Below, piece after piece: positions 37,009-48,840 of a stretch of DNA of 64,000 bases. The position numbers and the translations under genes were made by a program. The notes beneath the pieces were generated by a model. The model saw only the letters and a list, made by a program, of their open reading frames with translations, searched no databases and was not told the origin of the DNA. This DNA comes from Ptiloglossa arizonensis (lineage: Eukaryota > Arthropoda > Insecta > Hymenoptera > Colletidae), in the NCBI RefSeq assembly GCF_051014685.1, contig NW_027479688.1:1-64000 (forward strand), written 5' to 3'. Position 1 is the stretch's first letter. Every line of letters begins with the position of its first letter.

Positions 37009-40000
37009 CTACTTTCAGATGCAACAGGAATTTTTGGGTTAGGTCAATCCGTTCGCGAGATATGGGAGTTTGAAGCCAAGAAATGGTTGAGAAGGCAACA
37101 AATTTTTCGCACCTCTGCTGCTCCAAACACTTAACCAGAATGGCCTAGGGAAAAAATACGCATATCGTTGTAATCGGGCGAGTTCCTACTTTCAGACGCT
37201 GCAGGAACTTCTGGGTTTGGTCAATCCGTTCGCGAGATATGGGAGTTTGAAGCTAAGAAATGGTTGGGAAGACAACAAATTCTTCGCACTTCTGCTGCTC
37301 CAACCGCTTAACCAGAATGGCCTAGGGAAAAAATACACATAGCGTTGTAATCGGGCGAGTTTCTACTTTCAGACGCAACAGGAATTTTTGGGTTAGGTCA
37401 ATCCGTTCGCGAGATATGGGAGTTTGAAGCCAAGAAATGGTTGAGAAGGCAAAAAATTTTTCGCAATTCTGCTGCTCCAAACGCTTAACCAGAATGGCCT
37501 AGGGAAAAAATACACATACCGTTGTAATCGGGCGAGTTTCTACTTTCAGATGCAACAGGAATTTTTGGGTTAGGTCAATCCGTTCGCGAGATATGGGAGT
37601 TTGAAGCCAAGAAATGGTTGAGAAGGAAAAAAATTTTTCGCACTTCTGCTGCTCCAAACGCTTAACCAGAATGGCCTAGGGAAAAAATACGCATACCGTT
37701 GTAATCGGGCGTGTTTCTACTTTCAGACGAAGCAGGAACTTCTGGGTTTGGTCAATCCGTTCGCGAGATATGGGAGTTTGAAGCTAAGAAATGGTTGAGA
37801 AGACAACAAATTCTTCGCACTTCTGCTGCTCCAAACGCTTAACCAGAATGGCCTAGGGAAAAAATACGCATACCGTTGTAATCGGGCGTGTTTCTACTTT
37901 CAGACGAAGCAGGAATTTTTGGGTTCGGTCAATCCGTTCGCGAGATATGGGACTTTGAAGCTAAGAAATGGTTGAGAAGACAACAAATTTTTCGCACTTC
38001 TGCTGCTCCAAACGCTTAACCAGGATGGCTTAGGGAAAAAATACGCATACCGTTGTAATCGGGCGAGCTTCTACTTTCAGACGCAGCAGGAATTTTTGGG
38101 TTTGGTCAATCCGTTCGCGAGATATGGGACTTTGAAACTAAGAAATGGTTGAGAAGGCAAAAAATTTTTCGCAATTCTGCTGCTCCAAACGCTTAACCAG
38201 AATGGCCTCGGGAAAAAATACACATAACGTTGTAATGGGGCGAGTTTCTACTTTCAGATGCAATAGGAATTTTTGGGTTAGGTCAATCCGTTCGCGAGAT
38301 ATGGGAGTTTGAAGCTAAGAAATGGTTGAGAAGACAATAAATTTTTCGCACATCTGCTGCTCCAATCGCTTAACCAGAATGGCCTAAGGGAAAAATACAC
38401 GTACCGTTGTAATCGGGCGAGTTTCTACTTTCAGATGCAATAGGAATTTTTGGGTTATGTCAATCCATTCGCGAGATATGAGAGTTTGAAGACAAGAAAT
38501 GTTTGAGAAGGCAAAACATTTTTCGCAATTCTGCTGCTCCAAACGCTTAACCAGAATGGCCTAGGGAAAAAATACGCATATCGTTATAATCGGGCGTGTT
38601 TCTACTTTCAGACGCAGCAGGAATTTTTGGGTTTGGTCAATCCGTTCGCGAGATATGGGAGTTTGAAGCTAAGAAATGGTTGAGAAGACAACAAATTTTT
38701 CGCAATTCTGCTGCTCCAAACGCTTAACCAGAATGGACTGGGGAAAAAATACGCATACCGTTGTAATCGGGCGAGCTTCTACTTTCAACGCAACAGGAAT
38801 TTTTGGGTTAGGTCTATCCGTTCGCGAGATATGGGAGTTTGAAGCCAAGAAATGGTTGAGAAGGCATACAATTTTTCGCAATTCTGCTGATCCAAACGCT
38901 TAACCAGAATGCCCTAGGGAAAAAATACACATACCAATGTAGTCGGGCGAGTTTCAACTTTCAGATGCAATAGGAATTTTTGGGTTAGGTCAATCCGTTC
39001 GCGAGATATGGGAGTTTGAAGACAAGAAATGGTTGAGAAGGCAAAAAACTTTTCGCAATTCTGCTGCTCCAAACGCTTAACCAGAATGGCCTAGGGAAAA
39101 AATACACATACCGTTGTAATCGGGCGAGTTTCTACTTGCAGATACAATAGGAATTTTTGGGTTAGGTCAATCCGTTCGCGAGATATGGGAGTTTGAAGCT
39201 AAGAAATGGTGGAGAAGGCAAAAAATTTTTCGCAATTCTGCCGCGACAAACGCTTAACCAGAATGGCCTAGGGAAAAAATACACATACCGTTGTAATCGG
39301 GCGAGTTTCTACTTTCAGACGCAGCAGGAACTTCTGGGTTTGTTCAATCCGTTCGCGAGATATTAGAGTTTGAAACTAAGAAATGGTTGAGAAGACAACA
39401 AATTTTTCGCAATTCTGCTGCTCCAAACGCTTAACCAGAATGGCCTATGGAAAAAATACACATACCGTTGTAATCGGGTGAGTTTCTACTTTCAGATGCC
39501 ATAGGAATTTTTGGGTTAGGTCAATCCGTTCGCGAGATATGGGAGTTTGAAGCCAAGAAATGGTTGAGAAGGCAAAAAATTTTTCGCACTTCTGCTGCTC
39601 CAAACGCTTAACCAGAATGGCCTAGGGAAAAAATACGCATACCGTTGTAATCGGGCGTGTTTCTACTTTCAGACGCAGCAGGAACTTCTGGGTTTTGTCA
39701 ATCCGTTCGAGAGATATGGGAGTTTGAAGCTAAGAAATGGTTGAGAAGACAACAAATTCTTCGCACTTCTGCTGCTCCAAACGCTTAACCAGAATGGCCT
39801 AGGGAAAGAATACACATAGCGTTGTAATCGGGCGAGTTTCTACTTTCAGACGCAACAGGAATTTTTGGGTTAGGTCAATCCGTTCGCGAGATATGGGAGT
39901 TTGAAGCCAAGAAATGGTTGAGAAGGCAAAAAATTTTTCGCAATTCTGCTGCTCCAAACGCTTAACCAGAATGGCCTAGGGGAAAAATACACATACCGTT

Positions 40001-40060
40001 GTAATCGGGCGAGTCTCTACTTTCAGATGCAACAGGAATTTTTGGGTTAGGTCAATCCGT
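37009..40060 (+). repeat. Segmental duplication of satellite, copy II (~3.05 kb)
   Basis: Second copy of 34355-37008, directly adjacent, with two added monomers (an ATCGTTATAATC monomer near 38580 and an ACCAATGTAGTC monomer near 38933). It contains the last CATTCGCGAGATATGAGAG monomer of the window (about 38466) and the last GCCTCGGG variant (about 38208), so it marks the end of the central compartment. Confidence 0.85.
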
Positions 40061-43000
40061 TCGCGTGACATGGGAGTTTGAAGCCAAGAAATGGTTGAGA
40101 AGGCAAAAAATTTTTCGCAATTCTGCTGCTCCAAGCGCTTAACCAGAATGCCCTAGGGAAAAAATACGCAAATCGTTGTAATCGGGCGAGTTCCTACTTT
40201 CAGACGCAGCAGGAACTTCTGGGTTTGGTCAATCCGTTCGCGAGATATGGGAGTTTGAAGCTAAGAAATGGTTGAGAAGACAACAAATTCTTCGCACTTC
40301 TGCTGCTCCAAACGCTTAACCAGAATGGCCTAGGGAAAAAATACACATACCGTTGTAGTCGGGCGAGTTTCCACTTTCAGATGCAACAGGAATTTTTGGG
40401 TTAGGTCAATCCGTTCGCGAGATATGGGAGTTTGAAGCCAAGAAATGGTTGAGAAGGCAAAAAATTTTTCGCAATTCTGCTGCTCCAAGCGCTTAACCAG
40501 AATGCCCTAGGGAAAAAATACGCATATCGTTGTAATCGGGCGAGTTCCTACATTCAGACGCAGCAGGAACTTCTGGGTTTGGTCAATCCGTTCGCGAGAT
40601 ATGGGAGTTTGAAGCTAAGAAATGGTTGAGAAGGCAAAAAATTTTTCGCAATTCTGCTGCTCCAAGCGCTTAACCAGAATGCCCTAGGGAAAAAATACGC
40701 ATATCGTTGTAATCGGGCGAGTTCCTACATTCAGACGCAGCAGGAACTTCTGGGTTTGGTCAATCCGTTCGCGAGATATGGGAGTTTGAAGCTAAGAAAT
40801 GGTTGAGAAGACAACAAATTTTTCGCAATTCTGCTGCTCCAAACGCTTAACCAGAATGGACTAGGGAAAAAATACGCATACCGTTGTAATCGGGCGAGCT
40901 TCTACTTTCAACGCAACAGGAATTTTTGTGTTAGGTCTATCCGTTCGCGAGATATGGGAGTTTGAAGCCAAGAAATGGTTGAGAAGGCATACAATTTTTC
41001 GCAATTCTGCTGATCCAAACGCTTAACCAGAATGCCCTAGGGAAAAAATACACATACCAATGTAGTCGGGCGAGTTTCAACTTTCAGATGCAATAGGAAT
41101 TTTTGGGTTAGGTCAATCCGTTCGCGAGATATGGGAGTTTGAAGACAAGAAATGGTTGAGAAGGCAAAAAACTTTTCGCAATTCTGCTGCTCCAAACGCT
41201 TAACCAGAATGGCCTAGGGAAAAAATACACATACCGTTGTAATCGGGCGAGTTTCTACTTGCAGATACAATAGGAATTTTTGGGTTAGGTCAATCCGTTC
41301 GCGAGATATGGGAGTTTGAAGCTAAGAAATGGTTGAGAAGACAACAAATTTTTCGCAATTCTGCTGCTCCAAACGCTTAACCAGAATGGCCTATGGAAAA
41401 AATACACATACCGTTGTAATCGGGTGAGTTTCTACTTTCAGATGCCATAGGAATTTTTGGGTTAGGTCAATCCGTTCGCGAGATATGGGAGTTTGAAGCC
41501 AAGAAATGGTTAAGAAGGCAAGAAATTTTTCGCAATTCTGCTGTTCCAAACGCTTAACCAGAATGCCCTAGGGAAAAAATACGCATATCGTTGTAATCGG
41601 GCGAGTTCCTACTTTCAGACGCAGCAGGAACTTCTGGGTTTGGTCAATCCGTTCGCGAGATATGGGAGTTTGAAGCTAAGAAATGGTTGAGAAGACAACA
41701 AATTCTTCGCACTTCTGCTGCTCCAAACGCTTAACCAGAATGGCCTAGGGAAAAAATACACATAGCGTTGTAATCGGGCGAGTTTCTACTTTCAGACGCA
41801 ACAGGAATTTTTGGGTTAGGTCAATCCGTTCGCGAGATATGGCAGTTTGAAGCCAAGAAATGGTTGAGAAGGCAAAAAATTTTTCGCAATTCTGCTGCTC
41901 CAAACGCTTAACCAGAATGGCCTAGGGAAAAAATACACATACCGTTGTAATCGGGCGAGTTTCTACTTTCAGATGCAACAGGAATTTTTGGGTTAGGTCA
42001 ATCCGTTCGCGTGATATGGGAGTTTGAAGCCAAGAAATGGTTGAGAAGGCAAAAAATTTTTCGCAATTCTGCTGCTCCAAGCGCTTAACCAGAATGCCCT
42101 AGGGAAAAAATACGCATATCGTTGTAATCGGGCGAGTTCCTACTTTCAGACGCAGCAGGAACTTCTGGGTTTGGTCAATCCGTTCGCTAGATATGGGAGT
42201 TTGAAGCTAAGAAATGGTTGAGAAGACAACAAATTTTTCGCAATTCTGCTGCTCCAAACGCTTAACCAGAATGGCCTATGGAAAAAATACACATACCGTT
42301 GTAATCGGGTGAGTTTCTACTTTCAGATGCCATAGGAATTTTTGGGTTAGGTCAATCCGTTCGCGAGATATGGGAGTTTGAAGCCAAGAAATGGTTAAGA
42401 AGGCAAAAAATTTTTCGCAATTCTGCTGCTCCAAACGCTTAACCAGAATGGCCTAGGGAAAAAATACACATACCGTTGTAATCGGTCGAGTTTCTACTTT
42501 CAGATGCAACAGGAATTTTTGGGTTAGGTCAATCCGTTCGCGAGATATGGGAGTTTGAAGCTAAGAAATGGTTGAGAAGACAACAAATTCTTCGCAATTC
42601 TGCTGCTCCAAACGCTTAACCAGAATGGCCTAGGGAAAAAATACACATACCGTTGTAATCGGGCGAGTTTCTACTTTCAGATGCAATAGGAATTTTTGGG
42701 TTAGGTCAATCCGTTCGCGAGATATGGGAGTTTGAAGCCAAGAAATGGTTGAGAAGGCAAAAAATTTTTCGCAATTCTGCTGCTCCAAGCGCTTAACCAG
42801 AATGCCCTAGGGAAAAAATACGCATATCGTTGTAATCGGGCGAGTTCCTACTTTCAGACGCAGCAGGAACTTCTGGGTTTGGTCAATCCGTTCGCTAGAT
42901 ATGGGAGTTTGAAGCTAAGAAATGGTTGAGAAGACAACAAATTTTTCGCAATTCTGCTGCTCCAAACGCTTAACCAGAATGGACTAGGGAAAAAATACGC

Positions 43001-44063
43001 ATACCGTTGTAATCGGGCGAGCTTCTACTTTCAACGCAACAGGAATTTTTGGGTTAGGTCTATCCGTTCGCGAGATATGGGAGTTTGAAGCCAAGAAATG
43101 GTTGAGAAGGCATACAATTTTTCGCAATTCTGCTGATCCAAACGCTTAACCAGAATGCCCTAGGGAAAAAATACACTTACCAATGTAGTCGGGCGAGTTT
43201 CAACTTTCAGATGCAATAGGAATTTTTGGGTTAGGTCAATCCGTTCGCGAGATATGGGAGTTTGAAGACAAGAAATGGTTGAGAAGGCAAAAAACTTTTC
43301 GCAATTCTGCTGCTCCAAACGCTTAACCAGAATGGCCTAGGGAAAAAATACACATACCGTTGTAATCGGGCGAGTTTCTACTTGCAGATACAATAGGAAT
43401 TTTTGGGTTAGGTCAATCCGTTCGCGAGATATGGGAGTTTGAAGCTAAGAAATGGTGGAGAAGGCAAAAAATTTTTCGCAATTCTGCCGCGACAAACGCT
43501 TAACCAGAATGGCCTAGGGAAAAAATACACATACCGTTGTAATCGGGCGAGTTTCTACTTTCAGACGCAGCAGGAACTTCTGGGTTTGGTCAATCCGTTC
43601 GCGAGATATGGGAGTTTGAAACTAAGAAATGGTTGAGAAGACAACAAATTTTTCGCAATTCTGCTGCTCCAAACGCTTAACCAGAATGGCCTATGGAAAA
43701 AATACACATACCGTTGTAATCGGGTGAGTTTCTACTTTCAGATGCCATAGGAATTTTTGGGTTAGGTCAATCCGTTCGCGAGATATGGGAGTTTGAAGCC
43801 GAGAAATGGTTAAGAAGGCAAAAAATTTTTCGCAATTCTGCTGCTCCAAACGCTTAACCAGAATGGCCTAGGGAAAAAATACACATACCGTTGTAATCGG
43901 GCGAGTTTCTACTTTCAGATGCAACAGGAATTTTTGGGTTAGGTCAATCCGTTCGCGAGATATGGGAGTTTGAAGCCAAGAAATGGTTGAGAAGGCAAAA
44001 AATTTTTCGCAATTCTGCTGCTCCAAGCGCTTAACCAGAATGCCCTAGGGAAAAAATACGCAT
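40061..44063 (+). repeat. Satellite, start of the right domain
   Basis: About 23 monomers, with CCAAGCGCTT / ATGCCCTAGGG monomers becoming regular from about 40130. A single monomer is duplicated in tandem near 40541-40740 (GAGTTCCTACATTCAG twice, 177 bp apart). The GGCATAC / CTGATCC cassette occurs at about 40985 and 43108. GTTCGCTAGATATGG at about 42180 and 42890 destroys the NruI site in two monomers 708 bp (four monomers) apart. No gene is seen. Confidence 0.8.
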
Positions 44064-46715
44064 ATCGTTGTAATCGGGCGAGTTCCTACTTTCAGACGCA
44101 GCAGGAACTTCTGGGTTTGGTCAATCCGTTCGCGAGATATGGGAGTTTGAAGCTAAGAAATGGTTGAGAAGACAACAAATTCTTCGCACTTCTGCTGCTC
44201 CAAACGCTTAACCAGAATGGCCTAGGGAAAAAATACACATACCGTTGTAGTCGGGCGAGTTTCCACTTTCAGATGCAACAGGAATTTTTGGTTAGGTCAA
44301 TCCGTTCGCGACATATGGGAGTTTGAAGCCAAGAAATGGTTGAGAAGGCAAAAAATTTTTCGCAATTCTGCTGCTCCAAGCGCTTAACCAGAATGCCCTA
44401 GGGAAAAAATACGCATATCGTTGTAATCGGGCGAGTTCCTACATTCAGACGCAGCAGGAACTTCTGGGTTTGGTCAATCCGTTCGCGAGATATGGGAGTT
44501 TGAAGCTAAGAAATGGTTGTGAAGACAACAAATTTTTCGCAATTCTGCTGCTCCAAACGCTTAACCAGAATGGACTAGGGAAAAAATACGCATACCGTTG
44601 TAATCGGGCGAGCTTCTACTTTCAACGCAACAGGAATTTTTGGGTTAGGTCTATCCGTTCGCGAGATATGGGAGTTTGAAGCCAAGAAATGGTTGAGAAG
44701 GCATACAATTTTTCGCAATTCTGCTGATCCAAACGCTTAACCAGAATGCCCTAGGGAAAAAATACACATACCAATGTAGTCGGGCGAGTTTCAACTTTCA
44801 GATGCAATAGGAATTTTTGGGTTAGGTCAATCCGTTCGCGAGATATGGGAGTTTGAAGGCAAGAAATGGTTGAGAAGGCAAAAAACTTTTCGCAACTCTG
44901 CTGCTCCAAACGCTTAACCAGAATGGCCTAGGGAAAAAATACACATACCGTTATAATCGGGCGAGTTTCTACTTTCAGATGCAATAGGAATTTTTGGGTT
45001 AGGTCAATCCGTTCGCGAGATATGGGAGTTTGAAGCCAAGAAATGGTTGAGAAGGCAAAAAATTTTTCGCAATTCTGCTGCTCCAAGCGCTTAACCAGAA
45101 TGGCCTAGGGAAAAAATACACATACCGTTGTAGTCGGGTGAGTTTCTACTTTCAGATGCAACAGGAATTTTTGGGTTAGGTCAATCCGTTCGCGAGATAT
45201 GGGAGTTTGAAGCCAAGAAATGGTTGAGAAGGCAAAAAATTTTTCGCAATTCTGCTGCTCCAAGCGCTTAACCAGAATGCCCTAGGGAAAAAATACGCAT
45301 ATCGTTGTAATCGGGCGAGTTCCTACATTCAGACGCAGCAGGAACTTCTGGGTTTGGTGAATCCGTTCGCGAGATATGGGAGTTTGAAGATAAGAAATGG
45401 TTGAGAAGACTACAAATTCTTCGCACTTCTGCTGCTCCAAACGCTTAACCAGAATGGCCTAGGGAAAAAATACACATAGCGTTGTAATCGGGCGAGTTTC
45501 TACTTTCAGACGCAACAGGAATTTTTGGGTTAGGTCAATCTGTTCGCGAGATATGGGTGTTTGAAGCCAAGAAATGGTTGAGAAGGCAAAAAATTTTTCG
45601 CAATTCTGCTGCTCCAAACGCTTAACCAGAATGGCCTAGGGAAAAAATACACATACCGTTGTAATCGGGCGAGTTTCTACGTTCAGATGCAAAAGGAATT
45701 TTTGGGTTAGGTCAATCCGTTCGCGAGATATGGGAGTTTGAAGCCAAGAAATTGTTGAGAAGGCAAAAATTTTTTCGCACTTCTGCTGCTCCAAACGCTT
45801 AACCAGAATGGCCTAGGGAAAAAATACACATACCGTTGTAATCGGGCGAGTTTCTACTTTCAGACGCAGCAGGAACTTCTGGGTTTGGTCAATCCGTTCG
45901 CGAGATATGGGAGTTTGAAACTAAGAAATGGTTGAGAAGACAACAAATTTTTCGCAATTCTGCTGCTCCAAACGCTTAACCAGAATGGCCTAGGGAAAAA
46001 ATACACATACCGTTGTAATCGGGTGAGTTTCTACTTTCAGATGCCATAGGAATTTTTGGGTTAGGTCAATCCGTTCGCGAGGTATGGGAGTTTGAAGCCA
46101 AGAAATGGTTAAGAAGGCAAGAAATTTTTCGCAATTCTGCTGCTCCAAACGCTTAACCAGAATGCCCTAGGGAAAAAATACGCATACCGTTGTAATCGGG
46201 CGAGTTCCTACTTTCAGACGCAGCAGGAACTTCTGGGTTTGGTCAATCCGTTCGCGAGATATGGGAGTTTGAAGCTAAGAAATGGTTGAGAAGACAACAA
46301 ATTCTTCGCACTTCTGCTGCTCCAAACGCTTAACCAGAATGGCCTAGGGAAAAAATACACATGGCGTTGTAATCGGGCGAGTTTCTACTTTCAGACGCAA
46401 CAGGAATTTTTGGGTTAGGTCAATCCGTTCGCGAGATATGGGAGTTTGAAGCCAAGAAATGGTTGAGAAGGCAAAAAATTTTTCGCAATTCTGCTGCTCC
46501 AAACGCTTAACCAGAATGGCCTAGGGAAAAAATACACATACCGTTATAATCGGGCGAGTTTCTACTTTCAGATGCAATAGGAATTTTTGGGTTAGGTCAA
46601 TCCGTTCGCGAGATATGGGAGTTTGAAGCCAAGAAATGGTTGAGAAGGCAAAAAATTTTTCGCAATTCTGCTGCTCCAAGCGCTTAACCAGAATGCCCTA
46701 GGGAAAAAATACGCA

Positions 46716-46732
46716 TATCGTTGTAATCGGGC
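46716..46732 (+). other. CENP-B-box-like 17-mer at a monomer junction (best allele)
   Basis: TATCGTTGTAATCGGGC compared with the mammalian CENP-B box YTTCGTTGGAARCGGGA: 13 of 17 positions agree, and 8 of the 9 bases known to be essential (TTCG, A, CGGG) are present, the first T being A. The same allele recurs in every monomer with an ATCGTTGTAATCGGG start, for example 45301, 53088 and 59812. The ACCG, AGCG and AACG alleles score 12 of 17 and 7 of 9. Binding by any CENP-B or pogo-type protein is inference. Confidence 0.45.
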
Positions 46733-48840
46733 GAGTTCCTACTTTCAGACGCAGCAGGAACTTCTGGGTTTGGTCAATCCGTTCGCGAGATATGGGAGTT
46801 TGAAGCTAAGAAATGGTTGAGAAGACAACAAATTCTTCGCACTTCTGCTGCTCCAAACGCTTAACCAGAATGGCCTAGGGAAAAAATACACATAGCGTTG
46901 TAATCGGGCGAGTTTATACTTTCAGATGCAACAGGAATTTTTGGGTTAGGTCAATCCGTTCGCGAGATATGGGAGTTTGAAGCCAAGAAATGGTTGAGAA
47001 GGCAAAAAATTTTACGCAATTCTGCTGCTCCAAACGCTTAACCAGAATGGCCTAGGGAAAAAATACACATACCGTTGTAGTCGGGCGAGTTTCTACTTTC
47101 AGATGCAACAGGAATTTTTGGGTTAGGTCAATCCGTTCGCGAGATATGGGAGTTTGAAGCCAAGAAATGGTTGAGAAGGCAAAAAATTTTTCGCAATTCT
47201 GCTGCTCCAAGCGCTTAACCAGAATGCCCTAGGGAAAAAATACGCATATCGTTGTAATCGCGCGAGTTCCTACATTCAGACGCAGCAGGAACTTCTGGGT
47301 TTGGTCAATCCGTTCGCGAGATATGGGAGTTTGAAGCTAAGAAATGGTTGAGAAGACTACAAATTCTTCGCACTTCTGCTGCTCCAAACGCTTAACCAGA
47401 ATGGCCTAGGGAAAAAATACACATAGCGTTGTAATCGGGCGTGTTTCTACTTTCAGACGCAACAGGAATTTTTGGGTTAGGTCAATCCGTTCGCGAGATA
47501 TGGGAGTTTGAAGCCAAGAAATGGTTGAGAAGGCAAAAAATTTTTCGCAATTCTGCTGCTCCAAACGCTTAACCAGAATGGCCTAGGGAAAAAATACACA
47601 TACCGTTGTAATCGGGCGAGTTTCTACTTTCAGATGCAACAGGAATTTTTGGGTTAGGTCAATCCGTTCGCGAGATATGGGAGTTTGAAGCCAAGAAATT
47701 GTTGAGAAGGCAAAAAATTTTTCGCACTTCTGCTGCTCCAAGCGCTTAACCAGAATGGCCTAGGGAAAAAATACACATAACGTTGTAATCGGGTGAGTTT
47801 CTACTTTCAGATGCCATAGGAATTTTTGGGTTAGGTCAATCCGTTCGCGAGGTATGGGAGTTTGAAGCCAAGAAATGGTTAAGAAGGCAAGAAATTTTTC
47901 GCAATTCTGCTGCTCCAAGCGCTTAACCAGAATGCCCTAGGGAAAAAATACGCATATCGTTGTAATCGGGCGAGTTCCTACTTTCAGACGCAGCAGGAAC
48001 TTCTGGGTTTGGTCAATCCGTTCGCGAGATATGGGAGTTTGAAGCTAAGAAATGGTTGAGAAGACAACAAATTCTTCGCACTTCTGCTGCTCCAAACGCT
48101 TAACCAGAATGGCCTAGGGAAAAAATACACATAGCGTTGTAATCGGGCGAGTATCTACTTTCAGATGCAACAGGAATTTTTGGGCTAGGTCAATCCGTTC
48201 GCGAGATATGGGAGTTTGAAGCCAAGAAATGGTTGAGAAGGCAAAAAATTTTACGCAATTCTGCTGCTCCAAACGCTTAACCAGAATGGCCTAGGGAAAA
48301 AATACACATACCGTTGTAGTCGGGCGAGTTTCTACTTTCAGATGCAACAGGAATTTTTGGGTTAGGTCAATCCGTTCGCGAGATATGGGAGTTTGAAGCC
48401 AAGAAATGGTTGAGAAGGCAAAAAATTTTTCGCAATTCTGCTGCTCCAAGCGCTTAACCAGAATGCCCTAGGGAAAAAATACGCATATCGTTGTAATCGC
48501 GCGAGTTCCTACATTCAGACGCAGCAGGAACTTCTGGGTTTGGTCAATCCGTTCGCGAGATATGGGAGTTTGAAGCTAAGAAATGGTTGAGAAGACTACA
48601 AATTCTTCCCACTTCTGCTGCTCCAAACGCTTAACCAGAATGGCCTAGGGAAAAAATACACATAGCGTTGTAATCGGGCGAGTTTCTACTTTCAGACGCA
48701 ACAGGAATTTTTGGGTTAGGTCAATCCGTTCGCGAGATATGGGAGATTGAAGCCAAGAAATGGTTGAGAAGGCAAAAAATTTTTCGCAATTCTGCTGCTC
48801 CAAACGCTTAACCAGAATGGCCTAGGGAAAAAATACGCAT
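46717..48840 (+). repeat. Internal seven-monomer duplication (1239 bp offset)
   Basis: 46717-47955 is followed by a partial copy, 47956 to about 48840 (five of seven monomers). Shared marks at exactly 1239 bp: AATTTTACGCAATT (47010/48249 region), ATCGCGCGAG (47251/48490) and GAAGACTACAAATTC. It is nested inside the 4.8-kb duplication. Monomer starts cycle ACC, ATC, AGC through most of it. Confidence 0.82.
46781..46797 (+). other. Second CENP-B-box-like 17-mer, monomer positions 65-81
   Basis: GTTCGCGAGATATGGGA has TTCG, the central A and GGG in the spacing of the CENP-B box. It has 8 of 9 essential bases (TGGG for CGGG) and 11 of 17 overall. It lies 65 bp from the junction motif on the same strand. 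It is the most conserved part of the monomer outside the CATTCGCGAGATATGAGAG subfamily, which changes TGGG to TGAG. The missing C could be a CpG-to-TpG change. Function is unproven. Confidence 0.35.

Larger units (their letters stand above)
44064..48840 (+). repeat. Segmental duplication of satellite, copy I (~4.8 kb)
   Basis: Twenty-seven monomers colinear with 48841-53264. The offset is 4778 bp over 44.3-45.8 kb (TTCGCGACATATGG at 44303/49081, GGTTGTGAAGAC at about 44515/49293, CTGTTCGCGAGATATGGGTG at about 45540/50318). It is 4424 bp from 46.36 kb on (ACACATGGCG at about 46361/50785, ATCGCGCGAG at 47251/51675). The 354-bp change shows that two monomers at 46009-46362 are missing from copy II. 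A missing G in TTTTTGGTTAGG near 44288 explains a further 1-bp offset. Confidence 0.86.

Noticed and set aside
44280..44300. Shared one-base deletion TTTTTGGTTAGG near 44288 and 63931 as evidence of a 19.6-kb duplication
   Set aside because: Loss of one G from a short G run can recur independently, and the flanking monomers are not colinear over more than about one monomer.
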